A DNA stretch of 53,858 bases from Conidiobolus incongruus B7586 (lineage: Eukaryota > Entomophthoromycota > Entomophthoromycetes > Entomophthorales > Conidiobolaceae): contig JNEM01007793.1 of NCBI GenBank assembly GCA_000697335.1, forward strand, positions 1 through 53,858, given 5' to 3'. The position numbers and the translations under genes were made by a program. Positions within the stretch are counted from its first letter, which is position 1. Each line of letters starts with the position of its first letter. Of the stretch, positions 1 to 11,500 are shown piece by piece. The notes beneath the pieces were generated by a model that did no database searches, was not told the DNA's origin, and saw only the letters and a program-made list of their open reading frames with translations.

Positions 1-2185
1 TATATAAATAAATTATATTATAAAAGTTTAAAACATAATATTTAATAAAAGAACATTATATATCTATATATATAGTATATAATTAAATACTCTTTTATTT
101 ATTTTAAATTATTTTTTTCATTGAATAATATATCAAAAATATCAAATATTAAAAAATTTCTTAGTTTTCCAATTCCAAAATAATATTATATTAATTAATT
201 AACTATTTCAAAAAGATAATTAATAAAAAATATTATTTTATCAGTTAAATCTTAACTTATTATTTTAATAGAATTAATTGCAAAAATATAATTATTAATT
301 TTATAATTTTATTAATTATACAATATTTAATGGGAATAGATATTTTTATAAGATTTTATTAATATAGTGCAAAATCAAAGAAAATTTTTATAATATATAA
401 AATAATATTTTGAATTTTGATAATAAAGTATTAGAATCATTTAATAAAGGTAAATATAATATTAATTAGTTCAAAATATTAGTATGTATTGAATAGCAAT
501 TTAATTTGAAAAGAGCGATTATTTAATATATAATATTTATAATATTAATTTTATATATCTTATTTATTCAATTATATATTTTTATTAGAATGATATAATA
601 TAATTTGGTTAAAAATATCAATAAATCCAGAATATAATTTAATATATGAATTTAAATATCAAATATCAAATATCAAATTTCTCTCAGTCCTATTGTTAAT
701 TGTTATAATTTAAAATACTATTTTGTAATAAATGTTATTAAGTTCAAACTTTAATTATTTAATTAATTTTAAAAATTCAATATTATCAAATTTAATATTT
801 TTAGTAAAGCTTGGACATTGAACCCTTATTAGTAAACATCAAATCAACAAAAATAATAATTAAAATGAAAAAATCAAAGAATGTAATAAAGGTAATGATT
901 TGAGGAAAATCACTGTGCTGAAGTTAAAGATATTTTACTTGTCAGATAGGGTAACTGCCTTAGTTGTCACATCTCAATCAAATGTCAAAGCCTAAAATTT
1001 CTTTTCAGCTGAACCAACTTAAATGTATAAAAATATAAAGATTACTTAAATAAAGCATTGAATTAAATTTGAAATTTATTCAACTTGGTTCAATTCTTGC
1101 TCTATTTCAAGTTTCCATTTTTCAGTTTTTATTTCTAATGTATAATCGCTTTTAAAGCCCTAAATATATTTCATATTTAGTACATCGAATATATGAATGA
1201 TTTTTAATTAAACTTTTTGATTTTATATCAACTACAAATTAAATATGAGATATATTCAATTAAAAAAATATTAATTAGATATTTGGATATAGTCTTTTAA
1301 ATATGTGATATGATGAATGGTATTAATTTCGAATTTGATTTGAAATAACTTTAAAAAATGGTGAGAATTTTATGAATAATATATATATATATTCTTGAAA
1401 TATAAGTATTGATTCAACTTTTGAAAAATTTAATATTGTAATTTATGTGTAATTTTTATTTTTATGAACGATCAAGCTTAATCATTACAAAAATGTAAAT
1501 TAACTTAAATTTTATAATGGCTATTCTAATAATAATGCATTTTATAGAATATAAATTAATCAACATCTTGACTTTTATTTAATGATGAAAATATTCATAC
1601 ATTGTATTATAAACTTTACAAAATATAATCAAGCTTTGATGTATTTTGCAAATATTAATAGATTTTATTTAATGTACTAATTAAGTAAATTCATTGATTC
1701 TGAAGTGAAAATTTCAAATAATTTACAGTTTTATTATATACTAGCAATAATGAATTGTAATGGTTTTTAGTTTTATTTATACTTTTTCTTGATATTTCAA
1801 TATTTGACTACTAATAGATTATTATTAGATTTTTTTCATAGTTATTTTTAAATTAATTTAATATTGGTGATTAGTTAAATTTTTAAATTATAGTTAAAAA
1901 TTATCACAATTATAATTCAATATATAATAATGACACAATATTAATATTTATTATAATATATTTTATACATGATATTCTAAATTGTTCGAGAGTTGTAGTA
2001 TTTCAAACTAGTTTCTACCCAGCTTCAACTTATAAAGTATCCACAATATAAAATTTTTTACCTAAAAAATCAATTTATAATCCCACAACAACAAATTAAA
2101 AGGGATAAATCATATATAAAATCCAAAGTTAAGGGATTTCAAATTAATTATTCATTTTATAGACTTTAATAAAATATCATAAATA
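1..2185. other. AT-rich intergenic region
   Basis: No gene, RNA or repeat family is recognised here. The sequence is almost all A and T, except for a block at about 880-1025 with clearly more G and C. I read that block on both strands and found no convincing frame or RNA fold. The last part should hold the promoter and leader of the uridine kinase gene that starts at 2186. Confidence 0.6.
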
Positions 2186-4244
2186 ATGGAAAGTAGTAAT
2201 AATAGTAGAAAACCTGGTAGCTTTTTAACTTCTTCTGGTAGACCGTAAGTTTATTTACTTATTCAGTAAATATATTATGTTGCTGAAATATTTTTTATTA
2301 GTCCATGGTATAATACTGAGGGTGAAAGTTTTCAATCTTATTTAATTGGTATTGCAGGTAATATGAATTCTCTAATATTTATTATTATTATGAAATTTTA
2401 TTGAATTAATAAATTATTATTATGGTTGTTGTTTCAAATTTGATTAAATTTCCCTAATTTCCAATAAAACAAATTATTAAACTATTCACGATCTTTAGGT
2501 GGTAGTGCCTCCGGTAAAACGAGTGTAGCCCAGTAATTAATCCTAATCAACTCATCTATTCAGTGCAGTTTAATCCAATATAATTTTAGAATGTTAATTA
2601 AAAATTTGAATATACCTTGGGTAGTAGTGATCAGTATGGATTCTTTCTATAAAGCTTTAAATGCCGACGAAAAGAAACTTGTAGCTAGTGGTGATTACGA
2701 TTTTGATCATCCTAATTCCTTCGATTTTGGTTTGTTAAAGGATACTTTGTTGAAAATTAAATCTGGGTATTTTTTATTTATATTCTGTATTAAATGATAT
2801 ATTAATCTAGAATTTATAGTAAAAAGGTGGATATCCCTAATTATTGCTTTAAAACACACGCTAGGTATGTATTCAATCAGATTCAAATGTGAATTATTTG
2901 ATATTGACTGGACATATTTAGAACATCTGTCACTACACCCATCTATGGTGCCAATATCATCATTTTTGAAGGTATTTTGGCTTTCCACGATCCTTCCATT
3001 GTTGAATTAATGGATCTTAAGGTAACTTAAAATGATGTTTCTGATAATATATATTTCTAAATTGAATAATGCAATGACTAGATCTTTGTTGATACTGCCT
3101 CCGATGTCAGATTGGCTAGAAGACGTAAGTGCCAACATTAATTTAACTTGTTTAGTATATTAACTGACGAAATTTTAGTCAAGAGAGATATTGTCGAACG
3201 TGGTAGAGACCCTCAAGGTGTTTTAATCCAATATAACCGTTTTGTCAAGCCCGGTTATGACGAATTCATTCAACCCACCATTAAGAAAGCTGATTTGATC
3301 ATCCCCCGTGGCCTTGACAACTTGGTTGCCATCGATATGGTCTCACGCTTTACCAAGCAACGCCTCGAAGAACTCCCCATGCGCTTCAGATGGCATCTTG
3401 CTCAATCCTGCAACCATCCCGATGAGCTTCCCTCCAATCTTGTTGTACTTAAGCAAACCAAACAACTCATCTGCATCCACACCATTTTGCGTGATGCCAA
3501 ATGCCCCAGAGATGAGTTCATCTTTTACACTCAAAGATTGACCAACCTTATCATTGAAACTGCACTTGCCCATTTGCCTATCAGATCTATCGAGGTTGAA
3601 ACTGCCGCTGGTGCCAAGTTCCAGGGTACAGAATTCACTGCCAAGGTGTGCGGTGTTTCCGTCTTGCGCGCTGGTGATACCATGGTACCCACATTAAGAA
3701 AAGTCTGCAAAGATTGCCCCATTGGAAAAATCCTTATCCAATCTGATAGCGCCACTGGCGAACCTGAGCTTCACTACTGTAAATTACCTAATGATATGAA
3801 TGGTTATAGCGTTTTCTTGATGGACGCTACCATTGCTACCGGTGCTGCCGCTATTATGGCTATCAAGGTTCTCTTGGATCATGATGTTAAAGAGGTAACT
3901 ATATCTATAAATATCTAATTACATTTATGATTTAACTATACATATTAGGAACAAATTATTTTCTTATGTTATTTGGCCACTCCTCAAGGTAGTTATATAT
4001 ATTCTAAAATTTGAGGATTCATATTCTAATAATTGATATAGGCGTTCACTCTATTAACAAAGCCTTCCCCAAGGTCAAGATTATTACTTCTATGGTGGAT
4101 CCCGGTCTCAAAGCTAATACATGCTTCATCGAACCCGGTATCGGTAACTTTGGAGGTAATTTACGCTCTTTTAAATATTTTAATATAAATCATCAACTGA
4201 ATATTTTATCATTTTTAGATAGATACTATGGTACCGAAGACTAA
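2186..4244 (+). CDS. URK1: Uridine/cytidine kinase with C-terminal UPRT-like domain (Urk1/UCKL1 type)
   Basis: Phosphorylates uridine and cytidine to UMP and CMP in pyrimidine salvage. I infer 11 exons: 2186-2244, 2302-2357, 2499-2532, 2590-2766, 2820-2864, 2922-3021, 3082-3124, 3179-3894, 3949-3988, 4042-4155 and 4219-4244. All introns are GT-AG and the joined frame is open for 469 aa, close to yeast Urk1. The Walker A loop GGSASGKTS (residues 39-47) is split by an intron; MDSFYK (66-71) carries the catalytic Asp, followed by DYDFDHP. The second half is a uracil phosphoribosyltransferase fold with RAGDTM and [11 protein letters not shown], the altered PRPP loop usual in eukaryotic UCK-like proteins, so UPRT activity is doubtful. 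The protein ends in [14 protein letters not shown], a typical family end. The large exon 8 has more C-ending codons than the small exons. Confidence 0.93.
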
Positions 4245-4540
4245 TTCAAAATTAATTAAAAACTTTTTCTTTAATAGAGTTGTTATTTATATTAAAATTT
4301 CAGTTAAAATTTCTTTATTTTTAAAAAAACTCATTAAAATATTCTATATACTTAATTTGAATTTAATACAAATTGAATTCCACATAATTTTAATGTTAAT
4401 AACTAAAAACTTTTAAAATAAATATCATAATATTATATTTTGGAAAGTTAATTTAATATAATGTAAAGTTTTAATTGAAAGCAAAATAATAGAATTAGCA
4501 AAGAGAGTAAATTTAAAATAAAAAATTATGAATTTGTTTA

Positions 4541-5242
4541 ATTTGTTACTCTACACTTTAAATAATAAGAATTTTTTGTAATCAAAAAAAAATATTTTGA
4601 TATATAATACATAAAAACAAATATATATTATAAAATTAATACTCTCTTTTATTATTAATAACATTTGTTATATTTTTAACAAAAATCTAATATATAAAAA
4701 TAATTCTTTTTATTAAAAAGTTAAAATTTAATATTTCACAAACTAATTATATTTTCCTGAAGAAATTATTTTTTCTTTTAAGCTAGTTTTTTAATTATGT
4801 AAAATAATTATAATTATATAAGTTATATTCTAATAAATATATTAAATATAATAATTTTTTCTAATTATTTTTAATTAAAATTTTTTTTATAACTTTATAT
4901 ATTGTATAATTATAACTCAAAATAATATGTTTTTTTATATTATATTAAAGATATTAATTAAATATAATTTTATTTAAAAAATAATATAAAGTTTAATATT
5001 AATTGATTTTTTTTAAAGATTAAAAAAGAAAATTATATGTTATTATAATTTATTTTAATAATTAATATTTGTTTATTAATAAAATATTTATTTAAAAGGA
5101 TTTATAAAAAAGATAAATTTAATTTAATCTAATATCTTGATTTATGTTTTAATAAAAAATTATACAAAAATATTTAAAATTTATTATTTATAATAATTTA
5201 TTATAAAAACTTTAACTTTTAATTATACTTTCATAAGTTTTA
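4541..5242. repeat. Direct duplication, copy A (more AT-rich)
   Basis: About 700 nt that align from end to end with 5319-6032. Shared landmarks include the tttaaaaggatttataaa block at 5091 (5881 in copy B) and the atcttgatttatgtttt-like block near 5133 (5923 in B). Where copy B has C or G, this copy usually has T or A. No coding frame is seen in either copy, so the family is unknown. Confidence 0.85.
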
Positions 5243-5318
5243 TATTATAAGTGTGATAGTAAAATACTAATATAATATAGAGGAAGGCTTTAATATAAAA
5301 GTAATATAACACAAAATA

Positions 5319-6032
5319 TAGTATTACTCTATATTTTTAATAATGGGAATTTTTTGCAATTAAAAATAAATAAACATTTGAATATATAATATATAAAAAT
5401 AAATATATAATATAAATTTAATAGTTTCTTTTATTATTAATAACTTTTTGCTATATTTTTAGTAAACTTCTAACACCTAAAAAACAGTTCTTTTTATTAA
5501 AGACTAAAATTTAATGTTTCACAAACCAATTAAATTTTCCTGTAGAAATATTCTTTCTTGTAAGCTGGTTTTTTAATTACCTAAAGCAATTATAATCACA
5601 TAGGTTATAATCAAAGGAATATACTAGATATAGTAGTTTTTTCCAGTTATTTTTAATTAGAAAGTTTTTTACAACTTTAGATTTATGTATTTTGTGATTA
5701 TCATGTAAAATAATAGGTTTTCTTAAATTATATTAAGAACACTAATTAAAAATACTTTTATTTAAAAAAGTAATATATAGTTTATTATTAATTGATTTTC
5801 CTTTAAAAACTAAATAAGAATAACATATACTATTATAATCTATTATAATAATTAACATTCACTTATTAACAAAATGCTTATTTAAAAGGATTTATAAAGG
5901 GGGTTGATTTAACTTAATCTAACATCTTGATTTGTGTTTTAGTAAAAGATTATACATAAAAATCTAAGATTCATCAATTGTAATTATTTGCTGTAAAAGT
6001 TTAAGTTTCTAATAATATTTTAATAAGTTTTG
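5319..6032. repeat. Direct duplication, copy B (less degraded)
   Basis: Tandem partner of 4541-5242, separated from it by about 75 nt. It keeps more C and G than copy A and is probably nearer to the ancestral sequence, though it too has no readable frame. In the segment 5560-5679 against 4778-4897 I count about 22 differences by eye, of which about 16 are C-to-T or G-to-A going from B to A. Confidence 0.85.
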
Positions 6033-6365
6033 TTTAACAATAGCTACTCTAGTTTTTTTTAAGCTTTAATTAAATTATAAGGTATTTATTTTATATTTTT
6101 ATTTATTAATTTTAGTTTACACTTTAAAATATATAAAATACTTGTAAAACTAATATTAAAGTGCTTAGATAATTCTCTAGCTAAAATAAAAAGGTGTTGT
6201 TTAATATATTATTTCACTTTATTTACAATTGAAAAAATAATAGTTAAAGTTAATCTTTTAGATTTTAACAGGTTTTGAATAATTTTTTTTTAGCTTTAAA
6301 GTAATTTACTAAATAATAAATTGTTAATTTAGATAATGTTTTATTATTAAAAGCTACTTGTAAAT

Positions 6366-6620
6366 TTTAAATAATTTTAGAGGGTTTATAGTTAAGTTTT
6401 ATTAATACCAAAATAAAAAACTTTTGATGATTACTATTTAGTTTAAACATAATTAAATTAAACAACCAATTTTAAAAAGTTAATTTTTTAATCAAAAAAA
6501 CTAATATATAATTTCCTATTAACTTTATATATATTTATTTATTTTAAACTAATAATATATTTGAAAAATTAGAAATTAAAAAATTTCCCATTATTTTAAA
6601 TTTAAGGTAATATTATAAAG
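6366..6620. repeat. Second direct duplication, copy C
   Basis: Aligns with about 6972-7240. It shares the gggttta start, the aacttttgatgattactattta block, the caaccaattttaaaaa block and the ccattatttTaaatttaaggtaat end. Relative to copy D it has an extra segment of about 14 nt rich in aattaaa near 6450. No coding capacity is seen. Confidence 0.75.
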
Positions 6621-6971
6621 TAGCTATAATGTATAAATATAAATAAAATTTAATTAAGCTTTAAATTAAAATAAGTCACTAATATATTAAGATTTATATT
6701 AGGTAGTGTTAATATTCTATAATATTAATAGAATAGAGTTTTAATTTTAAAAATAATAAAAAAAATAAGAAATAGTAAAAATTAAAAGAAAAAAAACCTA
6801 GTTTATTAAATAATTTAATACTATTTATATAATTAATTTAGTTATAAAAGTATAAATTAATTATATAATTTATAATTAATTGAATTATATAGAAATATAT
6901 ATAAGAATTTAAAGAACTAGTTACTTAACAATAATAGTTAAAATTAGTTAAATTGTAATAAGTTTTAATAA

Positions 6972-7240
6972 TTTGTTTTTTAATTTTAAATAATTTTAAA
7001 GGGTTTATTATTTAGTTTTATTAATACTAAAACAAAAAACTTTTGATAATTACTATTTAATTTAAACAACCAATTTTAAAAAATTATTTTTTTAATCAAA
7101 AAAATTATTATATATATATATATATATATAATTTCTTATTTACTTTATATATATTTATTTATTTAAAACTAATAATATGTTTGAAAAATCAAAAATTAAA
7201 AAATTTTCCATTATTTCAAATTTAAGGTAATAGTATACTT
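6972..7240. repeat. Second direct duplication, copy D with TA expansion
   Basis: Partner of 6366-6620. A TA dinucleotide run (7109-7130) sits where copy C has only a short taatatataa, so the run arose after the duplication or was lost from C. The copy stops close to 7240, where the sequence changes to a clearly less AT-rich block. Confidence 0.75.
7109..7130. repeat. TA microsatellite
   Basis: Eleven uninterrupted TA units inside repeat copy D. Other short AT runs in the window lie at 13192-13207 and 30095-30113; this is the longest one seen. Confidence 0.9.
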
Positions 7241-7543
7241 AAGTAGCAACCTATAACTTTACTTGAGTCAACTTCCATTATTCACTCTACACTTGTTCTT
7301 ATTGATATTTTGTGATTCCATCCCCTTAACATGCTGGATCCTCACACCACCACTATTGTTATTGATCTAGTTACTCTTTTTAACACCTTGTTTACAAGTG
7401 ATTATATCTGAATACCCAGGGGACTAATCATTGGTAGTTTACCCTAGTTAGTAGGTGTCATGCTTCACAAGCTGGTCTATACAATGGCTGTATCAGTGTC
7501 CTCAATGACACTCCAAGAGCTAATAACCACAACAGTATGCCAA

Positions 7544-7615
7544 GGCTCAATGACTTAGTGGTACAATTCTCCCTTAGGGTGAGGGAGGTCCTGAGTTTGA
7601 TTCCCAGTTGATCCA
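7544..7615 (+). pseudogene. tRNA-Pro(AGG)-like relic
   Basis: A 72-nt cloverleaf-like sequence with loop TTAGGGT, giving anticodon AGG (Pro). The acceptor arms GGCTCAA and TTGATCC pair except for one C-T clash, with discriminator A. The anticodon stem has one mismatch and one G-U pair, the D stem one clash and the T stem one A-C clash. The expected internal B box (GGTTCRANTCC) reads AGTTTGATTCC. These defects make a working tRNA unlikely. It may be a dead tRNA gene or the head of a tRNA-derived SINE, since it lies in a repeat-rich tract. Confidence 0.6.
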
Positions 7616-8501
7616 GTCACCAGTATTTGTTTAATCTTTCATTAATTGTGATATTTTATTATTCCAAACTTACATATATTTAACCATTTATAATTTGAAT
7701 CATATTCATTTGCTATTGTCGCGGATCAGGATATCCACTCACCATTCAACTTTAACCATCTGTCATGATTCCAAATGTAATCCACTCACAAATACCAGGC
7801 ACAATCCTTGCAGAATGGAAAATTCCAGACTATAACAGTAATTGAAGTTTCAACACATTAGCAAAGGACTAACCATACTATAAAATAGTCATTGGGCACT
7901 TATTCGCTCAGGGGTCATCTCGATCAGGGCCAAGCCCTACACATTGATATTTTAATAAAACCCTTTAAAGTATCTCATTAGTCATCCTTGGCCAGTTATA
8001 TCAAATCCACGCGATATGTATTGCAAGTCTACTTTCTAGAAGACCTGCGTTATATAATTAATATTTTTTCTTAATATTTTTAATATTATTTTATTAGCAT
8101 TTCAACAGCTCTTTTTTCAATTAACAATTACAACATTATAGCTATTTTTGAAAATTAGTTCATTTATCACTTTTTTCATATTAATCAATAATTAATCAAA
8201 TAATTCAAAAATATATTGATATTTAATTTTTCTAGTTTTGATTGTTGCATTTTCATGTTTAGATTTTTTAAAGTGAAAGTGATGTTAGATGACTTGGATT
8301 AAAATACAGATAGATTAGAAAAATAATAAACAATTACAAAAATAAGATTATAAAGTTATTAAAGTAATAACTTTATATAATAGTAAAAAGATTGTTTTTG
8401 GAATTGTTTATATTTACATATTGAATTTAGCTTGATTTTAGATTGATTGAATAATTTACAATATAAGATATACTGGTTTAGACCGGATTTCAGCAAGTTG
8501 A

Positions 8502-11500
8502 TTATTTCGCATTCTTGGTGCTAATCGCAATTCGATGGCCAATAGGACTGCTTAAGCTGCGTTTTAGAGTCATCGAATTGATATACTTCATATTATTCCC
8601 ACCATGACCGCCACTCTTTGCTCTTTCAGTGAGTTCTATTCCATCCCTGTGGCTTAGGAATCGTTGTGCGAAGGTATCTCCCTGGGCAGCCGCTTGATGG
8701 AACCAGAATAGGGCGGTTGCAACGTTGGCGGCGTTATATTTGCTATCTTCGTCGTCTTTGGAACTGGACCCGAGTTGATATCCAGTGTAGAAGCTTAGGA
8801 AACCCTGATTGGGTGATGTGATCGTTGGGGAATTTGTAGGAGATGAATTGATAGGGTTAATGGTTTCAGAAATGTTGGGTAATGATAGGTACAAGATGGC
8901 TAGCTCTCTTTGAGCAACAGCATGCCCTTCCTTGGCACCAATAGTAAACAGTCTGACTGCTTCCATCTGCTGCCTAAGCTCATAGCCTTCCTGGTCATCG
9001 ATCATAATCCTCTCAGGGAGGGGTCTCGAACTTCTACGCTCGGTAGCAAAATCCAAGATATCTGCAGCATGACTTACAATGCGCTCGACAGCCTCCTTCT
9101 TAAGGCTCATTACAGCCAAGGAGAAATCCCAGAAAGCTTTGCCCTCATCTGAGAGATCGAGAATTGTGGTGGGTACGAATGTGGCAATGGCTTGAAGATC
9201 TTTGAGGAGATATTTGGGACGGATCTGACGAAATACTTTCTCAATCTCATTGATAATAGAGTCAGTATTGGGCGAATCAGAGATAGAAAGATTGGCAACA
9301 ATAAGTAGCTCGAGGTTGAAAAGAGTGTGTAATTTGTGAAGAGGAGAAGGATGTAAGGTTAGCTGTGTGCACAATGTACCATATGCATCTGAAAGAGCAT
9401 AGACTGATGTGGATGTGGATGTGGAGACTGGAGGAGGAGGAGGAGGAGGAGAAAGAATCATACCAGATGCTGAAGATGACTCAGAAGTAGGCGAAGGAGA
9501 GCAGGAAGATAATGAGGGAAGTTTTGGTGTAGGTGGATTATTACTGCCAATTGTCAGTTTTGAAGTAGCATCCTCTAAATCGTCAAAATGTCCATAGAAG
9601 TTAGAAGATGTGGTAGATTGACGATCAATGTCATCCTTGAAATCGACATCACCTCCTTCAGTAACGAATTCATTAAACCATAAATCTGTTTCACTATATC
9701 TGAAAAAATAATAAAATTCACTCAGAATAAGTCCAACCAATTTGAGATGAATTCCATGATCAAATTCATCTTCAATAGAGTTACCATGAGCACTAAAATC
9801 GTGGGATCTAGTAGTATTCTCTTCAGTCATTCCCCAAGCGTTATAGGCGGTGGAATCTGTCGAAATGCTGCAGCGATGATTTTTCCTAAAACTATTGTGG
9901 TAATCTGAGGGCAGCTGAGATTTGTTATTTCCTAATCCTTTGAACTTGTAAGATGGGTTGAAAAGTTGATTTTCCACAGAATAACATTCCCAATCCATTG
10001 TTGTAGCTGCTGCAGCAATAGCAATATTTTGAACTTCCATGCAAAATCTGTGATATTTATGGTCATTAGGCAAAAAGTTATAGATATCTCTACCTTCAAT
10101 ATATTTATCCACTTCCACGCAGGTTTGTTCGCTCATCTCGGCCAATTGAGCCAATTCTAATATCGTATTGCGGTGTCGATCAAATGTCTTGGAAGTACGA
10201 AATATATTATATAAAAATCTCAATCTTAGTGATGAGGCCCGAGACTCTCTCATTTTGAGCATATTGCGAAGTCGAGATTCGGTTTCCATAGCATAAGCTG
10301 TCCAAATATTGCGTTCATGACGGTGAGCTTCTCGGATTGCTTTAGCTCTTTCGAACTCTTTAGAAATATGCTGAATTAGCTGAGAACAATTATTTTCCCG
10401 ATATGATAAGGGTAATGTCTTGATAAGTTCTCGTGCCTGCTGGAAGGTGACTGCATCACTAAATTTGTTATTTTCGCGGGAGAGAGTTACAGCTGCTGCT
10501 AATATACAATCAAGTGAAGGAACAGAGGGTGAAATGATATCATATGAGGTATATTGTATATCATATGAAGTCAATAGTAAAATAATCGCATTTCCAATCG
10601 TTTTTAATGCAGGTAATTCATTGTGTTCTTCAGGTTGTTGCTCTGTAGGTGTTAAAAAGGGCGCATTTGTGAGGGGTGGGTTTGTTGTAGGAGATAGATG
10701 AACATTCTGATTATCTTGAGTTTGCACTGATCCAGTAACAACTTGTAATACTGCTATGTTTGGAGCTGGAGAAGTGGGAAGTGCACCAATTTCATAGACG
10801 GATGCACGGGATGCGTCAAGGAGTGTGACTAGAATTTTTTGTGATGGTGTCAATTTGGATTCTACAGAATTTATACGTGATGAGAAAAACTGATGAAGCG
10901 TCATAACATCTTGTGGAGCAATTGCCAATGTCGGTGTAACCGAAGGAAATACAATGGGAGATGAAGAAGAAGACTGGTTGCAAGGTAACAAAGGTAAATG
11001 CTGTGTTATAGATACACATGGATCAGAGAGATCCGAGGGGATGAATTGATTCGTAATAGATTCGATCAAACTTTTGATTTTTGAGTCTATTCTCAATGAT
11101 CTTCTGTTCCAACCAAGAGAATGATTTGCCAGAGTAGTGACATATCTATATAATCTTTGATGTGTTGTGAATAGAATTCTTTGGCGTCTCTTCTCAGAGA
11201 TATAGTAATCTTCGCAGAGTCCATAATATTCTGGATATGTTATTACTTTACCAAGAAATCGAAAAAAGAAAAATTTCAGCATCAATAAAATGTTTGCATA
11301 TTGATGTAGATGGGGTGGCAGAGATTTGATGATAGAGTGTGATAAAGCAATGAGACAAGGGGGAATGTATTTGTCAAGAATGACAAGTAAGTCAATACAG
11401 GCCTGGTCAAAGAATTTTTCAATATCGCTATTAGATGTAGTTGGAGTTGGATGATGGATTGAAGTGTGTGAGTACGAGCGTGATCGGGGTCTCATAAGAT

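Larger units (their letters stand above)
4245..8501. other. Long intergenic tract of decayed repeats
   Basis: No live gene is seen in this 4.2-kb gap. It contains two pairs of direct duplications (4541-5242 with 5319-6032, and about 6366-6620 with 6972-7240), a TA microsatellite, and a less AT-rich block at about 7245-8050 that includes a tRNA-Pro-like relic. These are listed separately. The remainder is nearly pure A and T with no readable frame. Confidence 0.7.

Noticed and set aside
9409-9597. Plus-strand frame with a Gly-rich run
   Set aside because: It is the antisense of the Pro-rich linker of the SEL1 gene and has no independent support.
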